Source: CAIOYC01 sp038327995 (GTDB taxonomy: Bacteria; Pseudomonadota; Alphaproteobacteria; Caulobacterales; Caulobacteraceae). From it: a stretch of DNA of 52,267 nt. Both the position numbers and the translations under genes were made by a program. The notes under the pieces are model-generated. The model saw nothing but the letters and a program-made list of their open reading frames with translations, had not been told where the DNA came from and searched no databases. Location of the stretch: contig JBBQLP010000015.1 of the NCBI GenBank assembly GCA_038327995.1, positions 1-52,267 on the forward strand, read 5' to 3'. Shown piece by piece: positions 17,627-26,245 of the stretch; positions within the stretch are counted from its first letter, which is position 1; every line of letters begins with the position of its first letter.

Positions 17627-18871
17627 TTACTGGGCGAGGGGGCGAACGCTGATCCGGCTGGTGGTCAGCCCCCTGACGGGAATGTGACGCGCGCGCAGGA
17701 TCGCGGCGCGCTTCAACACCAGATCTGGATTGCGAACGCCGAGCATCATCAGCTTCGCCCGCACGGCGCTGCGCACGGCCTCGACCTTCTGGCCGTGGGC
17801 CGAGCGCGATGTCATTTGAACGGATAGTTGCAGTCCTGAGGCCGAAAGCCAGGCCAGCCAGCGCTGCTTGTCCTTGGAAATCTCCTCCTTGAAGATTGGC
17901 TCGAATTGGGCATTTGCCGCAGACAGGACCTGGGTGTTGCTGGAGTTCAGATCCTGCATCCCAGTGGCCAGCTTGCCGTAATAGACGAAAGCCACCACCG
18001 TCACGCCGTTGATGCAGCTTTCATCGTGACAATGGGGAACATAGGTCGCGACCTTGATCTTGGCCCAACTCATGGCGATCTTGCGAGCATAGTCGGTGGC
18101 CGTATCCTGAGCCTTTTGCTGCGCGTCTTTCTGCGCCCGCAACTTGTCCGCTTGCGCCTGAAGCTTGTCTGCGGCGGCCTTTTTCTGGCCCGCTAGAAAG
18201 GCCTCATACTGGTTGTGCAGCGCCGAGATTTCTCCCAGGAAGCGCTTTTTGAAGCCTAGACAAAGGGGAACTTCATAGACGTCGGTATTAAACCAGTCGT
18301 CTACGCATTGCTTGTAGAGCGTGTGGGCGCTCGCCTCCGCCTCCTCCGGCGACGCACCGATCAGGTTGGGCACAAGGGGATGATAGACAGTGCGGTAGTA
18401 ATTCTCTTCTTCCTGCGGATAGGTCGTCTGATCGGACTGCACGTCCAGGCCGAGCAGACTGTCGAGGGCGCTAAGGGCCTTGCCAATGGCGTCCGCCGCA
18501 TCGTTGGCGATCTTCGTAGCCTCCCCTGAACAGGTCTGGGTGGAGAAGGCGATGGTGCAGCTGCAATCCAGCACCTTGGAGGCGTCCACGCCGACGGTTC
18601 CGAGGTAGGGCGCCACATCGTTGTAAAGATCGGCACCCTTGCCGAGCTTGGTCTTGCAGTCGGCCTCGCTGGAGATGTGCGACTTGGCCGCCTCGATAAT
18701 CGCGACCACAGCGCCAGTCTCCAACGGAAACTCGGCCACGGTCTGCACGCAGCCTGGACTGGACAAAGCGCCGCCGCAAAACTTGTCTAGCGTATCCAAT
18801 GGGCCCGCACGGGCGGACCCAGCCGCCGCCAGCCCCAGCAGAACCCCCGCAAGCAGAACAAGCCGACGCAT
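17627..18871 (-). CDS. Secreted Cys-containing hypothetical protein with central coiled coil
   Basis: I do not recognise a family. The 414-residue product has a clear signal peptide (MRRLVLLAGVLLGLAAAGSARA). A Cys-bearing N-terminal part follows (Cys in KFCGGALSSPGCVQ, EADCKTK, LDCSCTI and TQTCSGE, enough for several disulfides), then a Lys/Ala/Gln-rich coiled coil of about 45 residues (around AFLAGQKKAAADKLQAQADK). The C-terminal region includes a PHCHDESC segment and a basic end. Base composition is lower in GC than its neighbours. It faces the CYP153 gene with only 9 bases between stops. Probably periplasmic; function unknown. Confidence 0.7.
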   Translation of the reverse strand: MRRLVLLAGVLLGLAAAGSARAGPLDTLDKFCGGALSSPGCVQTVAEFPLETGAVVAIIEAAKSHISSEADCKTKLGKGADLYNDVAPYLGTVGVDASKVLDCSCTIAFSTQTCSGEATKIANDAADAIGKALSALDSLLGLDVQSDQTTYPQEEENYYRTVYHPLVPNLIGASPEEAEASAHTLYKQCVDDWFNTDVYEVPLCLGFKKRFLGEISALHNQYEAFLAGQKKAAADKLQAQADKLRAQKDAQQKAQDTATDYARKIAMSWAKIKVATYVPHCHDESCINGVTVVAFVYYGKLATGMQDLNSSNTQVLSAANAQFEPIFKEEISKDKQRWLAWLSASGLQLSVQMTSRSAHGQKVEAVRSAVRAKLMMLGVRNPDLVLKRAAILRARHIPVRGLTTSRISVRPLAQ

Positions 18872-18934
18872 CGACGCCCCTCCCTCATCGGATCGTCACG
18901 ACCAGAACAAGCTTAGCACGGCAGCGCCCGAATC

Positions 18935-20104
18935 CTAAATGGGAGGGTACGGCGAGCCCAAAAGCGCCTCATTGTCTTCCCCCATCTGGGGCGCGCGTTT
19001 GCCGGGCGCGCGCTGGCCGTCGATCTTGATCGGGCTGGCGAGGCCGTGCAGGCCGTGCGGCTTGGCGGGGTGCTCGAACACATCGCGCATAGCGACCTCG
19101 GCGACGAAGGGGTTGTCGAGGGCTTCCTTCAGATCTTCCACCGGGGCGAAGGGCACGCGGCCCTGGAACAGCGCCATCCAGACCGCGCGGGGGCGGGTGA
19201 GGAAGATGGAGTCCAGCACTTGGGTCAGGTCTGCGATGTTGGCGCGGCGCTCGGTCATACCTGCGAAGCGGGGATCGGCGGCGAGGTCCGGCCCAGAATG
19301 GAGGGGGCCGACCATATCGCAGAACACGGCCCAGAACTTCGGGTTCTGGCACATCAGGAAGGCCCAGCCGTCCTGGCACCGGACCAGTTGCGACGGCGCA
19401 ATCGAAGGATGGGCGCCGCGCGGCAGCCGCCCCGTCACGTGCCCCTCGTTCATCATCCAGGTCGCGGGATAGGAGGTCTGGTGCAGGGCCACGTCGAACA
19501 GGGAGACGTCGACATCGCAGCCCTTGCCGGTCGTCCGCGCGCCGAGAATGGCCGAGACGATCCCCACCGCCCAGACCGAACCGGTCATGAAATCCACCAT
19601 GGAGAGACCAAACCGCGTCGGCGGCGCGTCGGGCTCTCCCGTCATGGTCATGAACCCGGCCTCTGCCTGCATCAGATAGTCGTAACCCGGCCACGCCTCC
19701 CGCGAATTGCCCCGCCCGTAAGCGGAGAGGTGGGCGCAGACAATGGAGGGTTTCAGCGCCTTCAGATGGTCGTAGGTGATGCGTAGCTTCTCCGGCTGAT
19801 CGCCCCTGAGGTTGTTGACCACCGCGTCGGCGGATCCCACCAGACGCTCGAAATCGGCGCGTCCCTCGGGCGTCTTGATCTCCAGAGCCACTGACTTCTT
19901 GGAACGGCAGAAGGTCTGCAGGAACTCGCTATCCCCTCCCCCCAGAAAATAGGGACCGAGGCTGCGGCTTATATCCCCGCCCAAGGAGGGAGCCTCGATC
20001 TTGATCACCTCCGCGCCCAGCTCGGCCAGCAGTTGCGTGCCGTAGGGACCGGCGGCGTATTGCTCCACCGCGACGATGCGGACGCCCGCTAAAGGCTGAT
20101 TCAT
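18935..20104 (-). CDS. Class III CoA transferase (CaiB/BaiF family)
   Basis: A 389-residue family III CoA transferase, moving CoA between carboxylic acids through an enzyme-bound aspartyl thioester. The N-terminus AGVRIVAVEQYAAGPYGTQLLAELGAEVIKIE is characteristic, GYDYLMQAEAGFMTMTG follows, and the catalytic Asp is expected in LSMVDFMTGS (about residue 180). Donor and acceptor cannot be deduced. It is divergent from a second, only distantly similar CoA transferase at 20165; the starts are 60 bases apart, so they probably share a control region. Confidence 0.9.
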   Translation of the reverse strand: MNQPLAGVRIVAVEQYAAGPYGTQLLAELGAEVIKIEAPSLGGDISRSLGPYFLGGGDSEFLQTFCRSKKSVALEIKTPEGRADFERLVGSADAVVNNLRGDQPEKLRITYDHLKALKPSIVCAHLSAYGRGNSREAWPGYDYLMQAEAGFMTMTGEPDAPPTRFGLSMVDFMTGSVWAVGIVSAILGARTTGKGCDVDVSLFDVALHQTSYPATWMMNEGHVTGRLPRGAHPSIAPSQLVRCQDGWAFLMCQNPKFWAVFCDMVGPLHSGPDLAADPRFAGMTERRANIADLTQVLDSIFLTRPRAVWMALFQGRVPFAPVEDLKEALDNPFVAEVAMRDVFEHPAKPHGLHGLASPIKIDGQRAPGKRAPQMGEDNEALLGSPYPPI

Positions 20105-20164
20105 GGCGGCTCCTCCCGACTTGGCCTATGGCCTTAACCGACCCCGGCAAACGAGACCATTGAG

Positions 20165-21409
20165 ATGACGACAACCCCTGCGGCCAAACGCGCTCTAGCG
20201 GGCGTCGTCGTGCTCGACCTGTCGCGCATTCTGGCCGGGCCGTGGGCGACGCAGATGCTGGGCGATCTGGGCGCGGAGGTCATCAAGATCGAGCGCCCCG
20301 TCGTCGGCGACGACACCCGCCACTGGGGCCCGCCCTTCCTGACCAGGGCCGACGGTTCGCAGGGTGAGGCGGCCTATTACACCTCCACCAACCGCAACAA
20401 GCGCTCGGTCTGCATCGACATGGCGAACCCGGAGGGCGCAGCGCTGATCCGGAAACTAGCCTTGCAGGCGGACGTAGTGGTGGAGAACTTCAAGACCGGG
20501 GGCTTGCGTAAATATGGCCTCGATTACGCCAGCCTGGGCGCCTTGAATCCCCGGCTGGTCTATTGCTCGATCACCGGCTTTGGCCAGACCGGCCCCTACG
20601 CCGGGCGTGCTGGCTATGATTACATGATCCAGGCCATGGGCGGGCTGATGAGCATCACCGGCCGACCGGACAACGAACCGGGCGGGGAGCCGATGAAGTC
20701 CGGGATCGCCGTCGCCGATCTCTCCACGGGGCTCTTCGCCTGCAACGCCATCCTCGCCGCCCTGATCCACGCCCGCGCCACCGGGGAAGGCCAGCACATC
20801 GACATGGCCCTGTTCGACGTGCAGGCGGCGATGCTGGCCAATCAGGCCGCCAACTGGTTCGCCTCGGGCGAGACGCCGGGCCGCGTCGGCAACGCCCATC
20901 CGAACCTGACGCCCTATCAGGTGTTCGCCACCGAGGACGGCGCGCTGGTTCTGGCGGTGGGCAACGACGGGCAGTATCGCGCCTTCTGCCTCGCCGCCGG
21001 AGCGCCGGAGCTGGCGAGCGATCCGCGTTTTCTTAAAAACGCGGACCGGATCGCGCACCGAAAAGAGCTGGTCGCGCTACTCGCCCCGATCTTCGTCACC
21101 CAAACCACCCACCAATGGCTTGAAGACCTCGAAACGGCAGGCGTGCCGTGCGGGCCGATCAACACCATCGATCAGGTTTTCGCCGAGCCGCAAGCCGTGT
21201 CGCGGGGGCTTATGATCGATATGCCCCGCGCCGATCTCGCCAACCCCATCCGCATGGTGGCAAGCCCGCTGCGCTTGTCGAAAACGCCGCCCGTCCGCGA
21301 TCGCGCCCCTCCCGCCCTCGGCGCCGACACCGACCAGGTTCTGGCGGAGCGGCTTGGGTTGACCAGCGACGAGCTTGTAACCCTCCGGGCCTCCGGCGCG
21401 ATTGGTTGA
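20165..21409 (+). CDS. Class III CoA transferase (CaiB/BaiF family)
   Basis: A 414-residue family III CoA transferase. The N-terminal LAGVVVLDLSRILAGPWATQ, EVIKIERP and STNRNKRSVCIDM motifs, GYDYMIQAMGGLMSITG, and the catalytic Asp185 in IAVADLSTG are all present. GPINTIDQVFAEPQ near the C-terminus is typical of the succinate/glutarate/formyl-CoA transferase type. Downstream on the same strand are an ATP-grasp gene (46 bases later) and a flavin monooxygenase gene, so all three may be co-transcribed; that is inferred from spacing. Confidence 0.92.
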   Translation: MTTTPAAKRALAGVVVLDLSRILAGPWATQMLGDLGAEVIKIERPVVGDDTRHWGPPFLTRADGSQGEAAYYTSTNRNKRSVCIDMANPEGAALIRKLALQADVVVENFKTGGLRKYGLDYASLGALNPRLVYCSITGFGQTGPYAGRAGYDYMIQAMGGLMSITGRPDNEPGGEPMKSGIAVADLSTGLFACNAILAALIHARATGEGQHIDMALFDVQAAMLANQAANWFASGETPGRVGNAHPNLTPYQVFATEDGALVLAVGNDGQYRAFCLAAGAPELASDPRFLKNADRIAHRKELVALLAPIFVTQTTHQWLEDLETAGVPCGPINTIDQVFAEPQAVSRGLMIDMPRADLANPIRMVASPLRLSKTPPVRDRAPPALGADTDQVLAERLGLTSDELVTLRASGAIG

Positions 21410-21455
21410 GGGGGATGGGCTTCTTTCCCGCCGCACCCCGTCCTAGATTGGCCTC

Positions 21456-22460
21456 ATGACGATTTCGATCCCAGATGCCGCCCCAGACCTCGCCGTCTTC
21501 TACGAGCATCCGGAGTGGTTCAAGGCGACCTTCGCTGCGCTGGAGCGGCGGGGCGTGCCCTATTCCAAGCTGACCATCCAGGATCACAGGTTCGATCCCG
21601 AGGTGCTGAGCGCCCCCGCTCCGGTGGTCCTGAACCGGCTCGCCATGTCCTCGTTCCTGCGCCAGGAGGAGCACGCGATCTTCTATTCGCAGGCGGTGCT
21701 GGCGCATTGGGAGCTGGCGGGCGCCCGCGTCATAAACGGCCCGGCGGCGCTCAACATCGACACCAACAAGGCGCGCCAGCTTTCCCTCTTCCGCTCCCTC
21801 GGCCTCGACATCCCGGCCACCCGCGTGGTGCACCGGCGCGAGGACGTGGCGAGGGCGGCGGCGGAACTGTCCTTTCCCCTGATGGTCAAGGTGAACATCG
21901 GCGGATCGGGCGCGGGGGTGGTTCGCTATGAGACGCTCGATGAATTGAAAGCTTATGCCGACGAGGGCTCCACCCCCGTGGGCGTCGACGGCGTGGCGCT
22001 GGTGCAGGATTACGTCCCCGCCCGGGACGGTCGTGTGATCCGCTGCGAGGTGCTGGACGGCAAATTTCTCTACGCCATCGCCCTCGACGGCGCGGGCACG
22101 ACCTTCGACCTTTGCCCGGCCGACGTCTGCATGGTGGACAAGCCAAGCATCACCATCTCCGCCTTCACCCCGCCACCGCACCTGGTCGCGGCGGTCGAGA
22201 AAGTGGCGCGGGCCGGGAACCTCGACATCTGCGGGGTCGAATACATGATCGACGACCGGGACGGAGTGGCGCGCTTCTACGACATCAACGCCCTTTCCAA
22301 CTTCGTCGCCAACCCGCTCGACGTCCTGGGATGGGACCCCCACGAAAAGCTGGTGGACTATCTCGTCGATCAGATCGCCAGAACTCGCCCAGCGCGGGCA
22401 GAAAAAGTGGGCGCCGGTTTTGCGTCCGCCCGCGCGACAAACAAGGAAGCAGCGGCATGA
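21456..22460 (+). CDS. ATP-grasp domain protein (RimK-like ligase)
   Basis: A 334-residue ATP-grasp protein that should join a carboxylate to an amine or similar nucleophile using ATP. Residues 1-90 form a pre-ATP-grasp region. The ATP-binding part includes NGPAALNIDTNKARQLSLFR, the Lys in FPLMVKVNIGGSGAGVVRY (the glycine-rich loop), and the metal-binding end Glu262 (GVEYMIDD) plus D-I-N at 276-278, where many family members have E-x-N. The substrate is unknown. The stop overlaps the start of the next gene (ATGA, 22457-22460), so the product is likely made together with the flavin monooxygenase. No clear ribosome-binding site is seen before ATG 21456. Confidence 0.8.
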   Translation: MTISIPDAAPDLAVFYEHPEWFKATFAALERRGVPYSKLTIQDHRFDPEVLSAPAPVVLNRLAMSSFLRQEEHAIFYSQAVLAHWELAGARVINGPAALNIDTNKARQLSLFRSLGLDIPATRVVHRREDVARAAAELSFPLMVKVNIGGSGAGVVRYETLDELKAYADEGSTPVGVDGVALVQDYVPARDGRVIRCEVLDGKFLYAIALDGAGTTFDLCPADVCMVDKPSITISAFTPPPHLVAAVEKVARAGNLDICGVEYMIDDRDGVARFYDINALSNFVANPLDVLGWDPHEKLVDYLVDQIARTRPARAEKVGAGFASARATNKEAAA

Positions 22461-23491
22461 GATACGGTTACTGGGCGCCCGTCTTCGGCGGTTGGCTGCG
22501 GAACGTCGCCAACGAGGGGATGGCGGCGAACTGGGACTACGTCTCGCGCCTTGCCCGCCGCTCGGAGGAGATCGGCTATGATCTCTCGCTGATCGCCGAG
22601 CTGAACCTGAACGACATCAAGGGCGTCACCGAACCTGCGCTCGACGCTTGGTCGACGGCGGCGGCGCTGGCCGCAGTGACGAAGCGGCTGGAGCTGATGG
22701 TGGCGGTGCGGCCGAACTTCCACCAGCCCGCCCTGTTCGCCAAGCAGGCGGCCAACATCGACAACATCTCCGGCGGCCGACTGGCGCTCAACGTGGTCTC
22801 TTCCTGGTGGGCGGACGAGGCGACGCAATACGGCTTGGCCTTCGATCAGCATGACGACCGCTATGGCCGCACCGCGGAGTGGCTGGAGGTGGTAAATGGC
22901 CTGTGGACCCAACAGAGATTCAACCACGACGGCCAGCGCTATCAACTGAAAGACGCCATCTGCGCGCCCAAGCCGGTGCGCTCTCCTCGCCCGCCGATCT
23001 ACGCGGGCGGGGAAAGCGAGGCGGCCAAGACCATGATCGCCAGCCTCTGCGACGCCTATGTCATGCATGGGGACGAGCCCGCCTTCATCGCCGAAAAGAT
23101 CAAGGACATGAAGGCGCGGCGGGAAAGCTTTGGCCTGCCGCCAATGCAGTACGGCATGGCCGCCTACGCCATCGTGCGCGACACCGAAGCCGAAGCGAAG
23201 CGCGAGGTGGAGCGGATCACCACGCTCGACGCCAACGCCCCCGGCTTCGCCAATTTCGACCAGTGGCTATCGGGCACGCAGCTTGAGCGCGAGCTGAAAG
23301 TGCAGGAATACTCCGTCTCCAACCGGGGCCTGCGCCCACGCCTTATTGGCACACCGGAGCAGATCAGCGAACAGGTGCAGGCGTTCGAGGCGGCGGGGCT
23401 CGACCTTCTTCTCCTGCAAATGAGCCCGCAGTTCGAGGAAATGGAACGCTTCTCCGCCCAGGTGATCAGGCCGGTGGGCGTGGCGGCTTAA
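22457..23491 (+). CDS. LLM-class FMN-dependent monooxygenase (SsuD/SfnG-like)
   Basis: A 344-residue bacterial-luciferase-like monooxygenase. MRYGYWAPVFGGWLRN, the VAVRPNFHQPALFAKQAANIDNISGGRLALNVVSSWW core, and PPIYAGGESEAAK match the alkanesulfonate/dimethylsulfone monooxygenase branch. Such enzymes use reduced FMN and O2 to cleave C-S or oxidise small substrates. The open frame extends upstream, but ATG 22457 gives the family N-terminus and a 4-base overlap with the ATP-grasp gene. No flavin reductase gene is adjacent. It is related to RutA at 4108 only at the superfamily level. A sulfonate substrate is possible, but the ATP-grasp partner argues for a biosynthetic or modified-amino-acid substrate. 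Confidence 0.88.
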   Translation: MRYGYWAPVFGGWLRNVANEGMAANWDYVSRLARRSEEIGYDLSLIAELNLNDIKGVTEPALDAWSTAAALAAVTKRLELMVAVRPNFHQPALFAKQAANIDNISGGRLALNVVSSWWADEATQYGLAFDQHDDRYGRTAEWLEVVNGLWTQQRFNHDGQRYQLKDAICAPKPVRSPRPPIYAGGESEAAKTMIASLCDAYVMHGDEPAFIAEKIKDMKARRESFGLPPMQYGMAAYAIVRDTEAEAKREVERITTLDANAPGFANFDQWLSGTQLERELKVQEYSVSNRGLRPRLIGTPEQISEQVQAFEAAGLDLLLLQMSPQFEEMERFSAQVIRPVGVAA

Positions 23492-23532
23492 AACGGTGTT
23501 GGGGATTTACTCGCGGCCCCTAACTTAGCCCC

Positions 23533-25200
23533 ATGCGCGCCTTCGCCGAGCTTCTGGACCGTCTGTCGTTCACCCCGTCGCGGAACGCCAAGCTTGTTCT
23601 GGTGCGCGACTATCTGGCGGGCGCGCCGGATCCGGAGCGAGGCCTGGCGCTGGCGGCGCTCACCGGCGAGTTAACCTTCGACGCGGCCAAGCCCGCCATG
23701 ATCCGCAAGGCCGTGGAGGCGCGGGTCGATGGCGTGCTGTTCGGCTGGTCCTACAACTATGTGGGCGACCTTGCAGAAACCGTGGCGCTGATCTGGCCAG
23801 CGAAACCCGGCGCCAATCGCGAACCCGCGCTGGAAGAGGTAGTCGACGAACTACGCGCCGCCACCCGCGCCGAAACCCAGCGGCTGATCGAAAGCTGGCT
23901 CGATGCACTGGACGCTACGGGCCGGTGGGCGCTGCTCAAGCTTCTGACGGGCGGGATGCGGGTCGGCGTCTCCGCCCGCCTTGCCAAACAGGCCGCCGTC
24001 GACCTCGCCGCCCACAATCACCAACCCATCGTCATCGCCGACATCGAGGAGGTGTGGCACGCGCAGGAGCCGCCCTATGCGGAGCTGTTCGCCTGGCTGG
24101 AGGGGCGCGGCCCCCGCCCCAACCCCGACGCGCCGGGCCGCTTCCGCCCAGTGATGCTGGCGCAGGCGGTGGACGAGGTCGCCGATTTCGCCAGGCTCGA
24201 CCCCGCTGACTATTCCGCCGAATGGAAGTGGGACGGCATCCGCGTGCAGGCGGTGCGCGAGCGGGGGGATAACGGCGGGATCGTCGCCCGGCTCTATTCC
24301 CGCACCGGCGACGAGATTTCCGCCGCCTTCCCCGACCTGATGGCGGCTCTCGATTTCGAGGGGGCGATCGACGGGGAACTTCTGGTGTTGCCCCCCAGGC
24401 CAGAGGGAGGCAGCCGCGTCGCCCCCTTCGGCGACCTGCAACAGCGGTTGAACCGCAAGAGCGTGGACGCGAAGACCATGGCGGCGCACCCCGCGGGCAT
24501 CCGCGCCTACGACCTTCTGGCCGAGGGTGGCGAGGACCTGCGCAAGCTGACCTTCCGCGAGCGACGAGCGCGGCTGGAAACGTTCGTGGCTAGGCACGGG
24601 AACGCCCGGCTCGACCTTTCCCCTCTCGTGCCCGTCACAAGCTGGGAGGCCCTGGCCGAAACCCGCGCCCACCCACCCGAAGGCGACCCGGCCGCCGCCG
24701 AGGGACTGATGCTGAAGCGGTGGGATTCGCTTTACGAAGCCGGGCGACCCAAGGGGCCGTGGTTCAAGTGGAAGCGCGACCCGTTCCTGGTGGACGCGGT
24801 TTTGATGTATGCCCAGCGCGGACACGGCAAACGCTCCTCCTTCTATTCGGATTACACCTTCGGCGTCTGGAAGTCGGAGCCCACCGGCTGGGCGCTGACC
24901 CCCGTCGGCAAGGCCTATTTCGGCTTCACCGATGAGGAGCTGAAGCTGATCGACAAGTTCGTGCGCGACAACACCTTCGAGCGGTTCGGGCCGGTGCGCA
25001 GCGTGCGGGCCGAGCGGGGTTTCGGCCTGGTGTTGGAGGTGGCGTTCGAGGGGCTGCAGCGCTCCACCCGCCACAAGTCCGGCGTCGCCATGCGCTTTCC
25101 CCGCATCAGCCGCATCCGCTGGGACAAGCCCGCTGCCGAGGCCGACACCATCGAAACCCTGGAAGCCATGCTGGAGAAGATCGAGGCGGGACGCGGATAG
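23533..25200 (+). CDS. ATP-dependent DNA ligase (LigB/LigC-like, repair type)
   Basis: A 555-residue ATP-dependent DNA ligase with an N-terminal DNA-binding domain (about 1-200), an adenylation domain with the nucleotidyl Lys232 in EWKWDGIRV, and an OB fold (YTFGVWKSEPTG, VGKAYFGFTDEEL) ending in KSGVAMRFPRISRIRWDKP. This is the single-polypeptide type that supplements NAD-dependent LigA in many Proteobacteria. In other genomes it is often beside ligase-associated helicase, exonuclease and metallophosphoesterase genes; none of those is seen here. It follows the monooxygenase gene by 41 bases, so transcription could be shared. Confidence 0.92.
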   Translation: MRAFAELLDRLSFTPSRNAKLVLVRDYLAGAPDPERGLALAALTGELTFDAAKPAMIRKAVEARVDGVLFGWSYNYVGDLAETVALIWPAKPGANREPALEEVVDELRAATRAETQRLIESWLDALDATGRWALLKLLTGGMRVGVSARLAKQAAVDLAAHNHQPIVIADIEEVWHAQEPPYAELFAWLEGRGPRPNPDAPGRFRPVMLAQAVDEVADFARLDPADYSAEWKWDGIRVQAVRERGDNGGIVARLYSRTGDEISAAFPDLMAALDFEGAIDGELLVLPPRPEGGSRVAPFGDLQQRLNRKSVDAKTMAAHPAGIRAYDLLAEGGEDLRKLTFRERRARLETFVARHGNARLDLSPLVPVTSWEALAETRAHPPEGDPAAAEGLMLKRWDSLYEAGRPKGPWFKWKRDPFLVDAVLMYAQRGHGKRSSFYSDYTFGVWKSEPTGWALTPVGKAYFGFTDEELKLIDKFVRDNTFERFGPVRSVRAERGFGLVLEVAFEGLQRSTRHKSGVAMRFPRISRIRWDKPAAEADTIETLEAMLEKIEAGRG

Positions 25201-25294
25201 GGCAAATTAGGTGGCGCGTTCCCGACGTTCATCATCTTGACCTTCCCCAGCGTCGCTGCGTCAACATGAGTGCAACGATAAAAGGAAGCGCGCC

Positions 25295-26203
25295 ATGACC
25301 CCCAACCAGCTCATGTTCAAACCCGGCCTTATGCAGGGTCAGCGCATCCTGATCACCGGCGGCGGCACTGGGCTCGGCAAGGAGATGGCGGAGGCCTGCC
25401 TGATCCTTGGGGCAGTCGTCTATATCTGGGGACGGCGCGGCGGCGTGGTCGAGGCGGCAGCGAAGGAACTGAACGAGCAGCACGCAGCGGCCTCTGGCGG
25501 GCGGGTCGTCGGCTCAGCCTGCGACATTCGCGTACCGGAGGCGATTTCCGACGCGCTGGATGCGATCTGGGCCGACGGCGGGCCGCTGACGGGGCTGGTC
25601 AACAACGCGGCGGGCAACTTCATCTCGCGCACCCAGGACCTCTCGCCCCGCGGCTTTGACGCGATCGCCAACATCGTCTTCCGGGGCTCCTTCTTTGTCA
25701 GCCAGGAGTGCGGCAAGCGCTGGATCGCCGAGGGGGTCGCCCCCCGCAGCGTCGTCTCGATCCTCACCACCTGGGTGTGGAACGGTTCGCCCTTTGTGGT
25801 GCCGTCGGCCATGTCCAAGGCTGGGTTGAACGCAATGACCCAGTCGCTGGCGGTAGAGTGGGCGCCATTCGGAATGCGTTTCAACGCCATAGCGCCCGGA
25901 CCCTTTCCCACCGAAGGTATGAGCGCACGCCTGAACCCCGGCGAGAACGCCTATGGAGACATGAGCCGCAACCCCATGGGCCGGGTCGGGCGGATGGAGG
26001 AACTGGCCAATCTGGCGATCTTCCTCCTCGGCCCCGGCTCGCACTATGTGAACGGCCAGACCATCGCCATCGACGGCGGTGCATTTCAGGCGACAGGGGG
26101 CAATTTCTCGGGTTTGGCGGCATGGTCGGACGCCCAGTGGACCTCCGCGCGCGAGGCGATTCAAGCGACCAACGCCAAGGATCGGGCGCAACGCACGGTT
26201 TGA
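25295..26203 (+). CDS. SDR-family oxidoreductase, 2,4-dienoyl-CoA reductase-like
   Basis: A 302-residue short-chain dehydrogenase/reductase. The Rossmann motif is TGGGTGLG (about 20-27), with NNAAGNF and the active-site helix FVVPSAMSKAGLNAMTQSLAVEW. The run from FVVPSA to GPFPTEG and the closing DGGAFQATGGNFSGL resemble mitochondrial 2,4-dienoyl-CoA reductase, which reduces polyunsaturated acyl-CoA intermediates with NADPH. Ser171 and Lys175 are present, but the position of the catalytic Tyr aligns to Trp160 (TTWVW). A strong AAGGAAG ribosome-binding site precedes ATG 25295. Role in unsaturated fatty acid oxidation is inferred from family. Confidence 0.85.
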   Translation: MTPNQLMFKPGLMQGQRILITGGGTGLGKEMAEACLILGAVVYIWGRRGGVVEAAAKELNEQHAAASGGRVVGSACDIRVPEAISDALDAIWADGGPLTGLVNNAAGNFISRTQDLSPRGFDAIANIVFRGSFFVSQECGKRWIAEGVAPRSVVSILTTWVWNGSPFVVPSAMSKAGLNAMTQSLAVEWAPFGMRFNAIAPGPFPTEGMSARLNPGENAYGDMSRNPMGRVGRMEELANLAIFLLGPGSHYVNGQTIAIDGGAFQATGGNFSGLAAWSDAQWTSAREAIQATNAKDRAQRTV

Positions 26204-26245
26204 ACGCTTAAGCCTTCCTTGACCCGAGCAGGGCGAAATCGGGAT

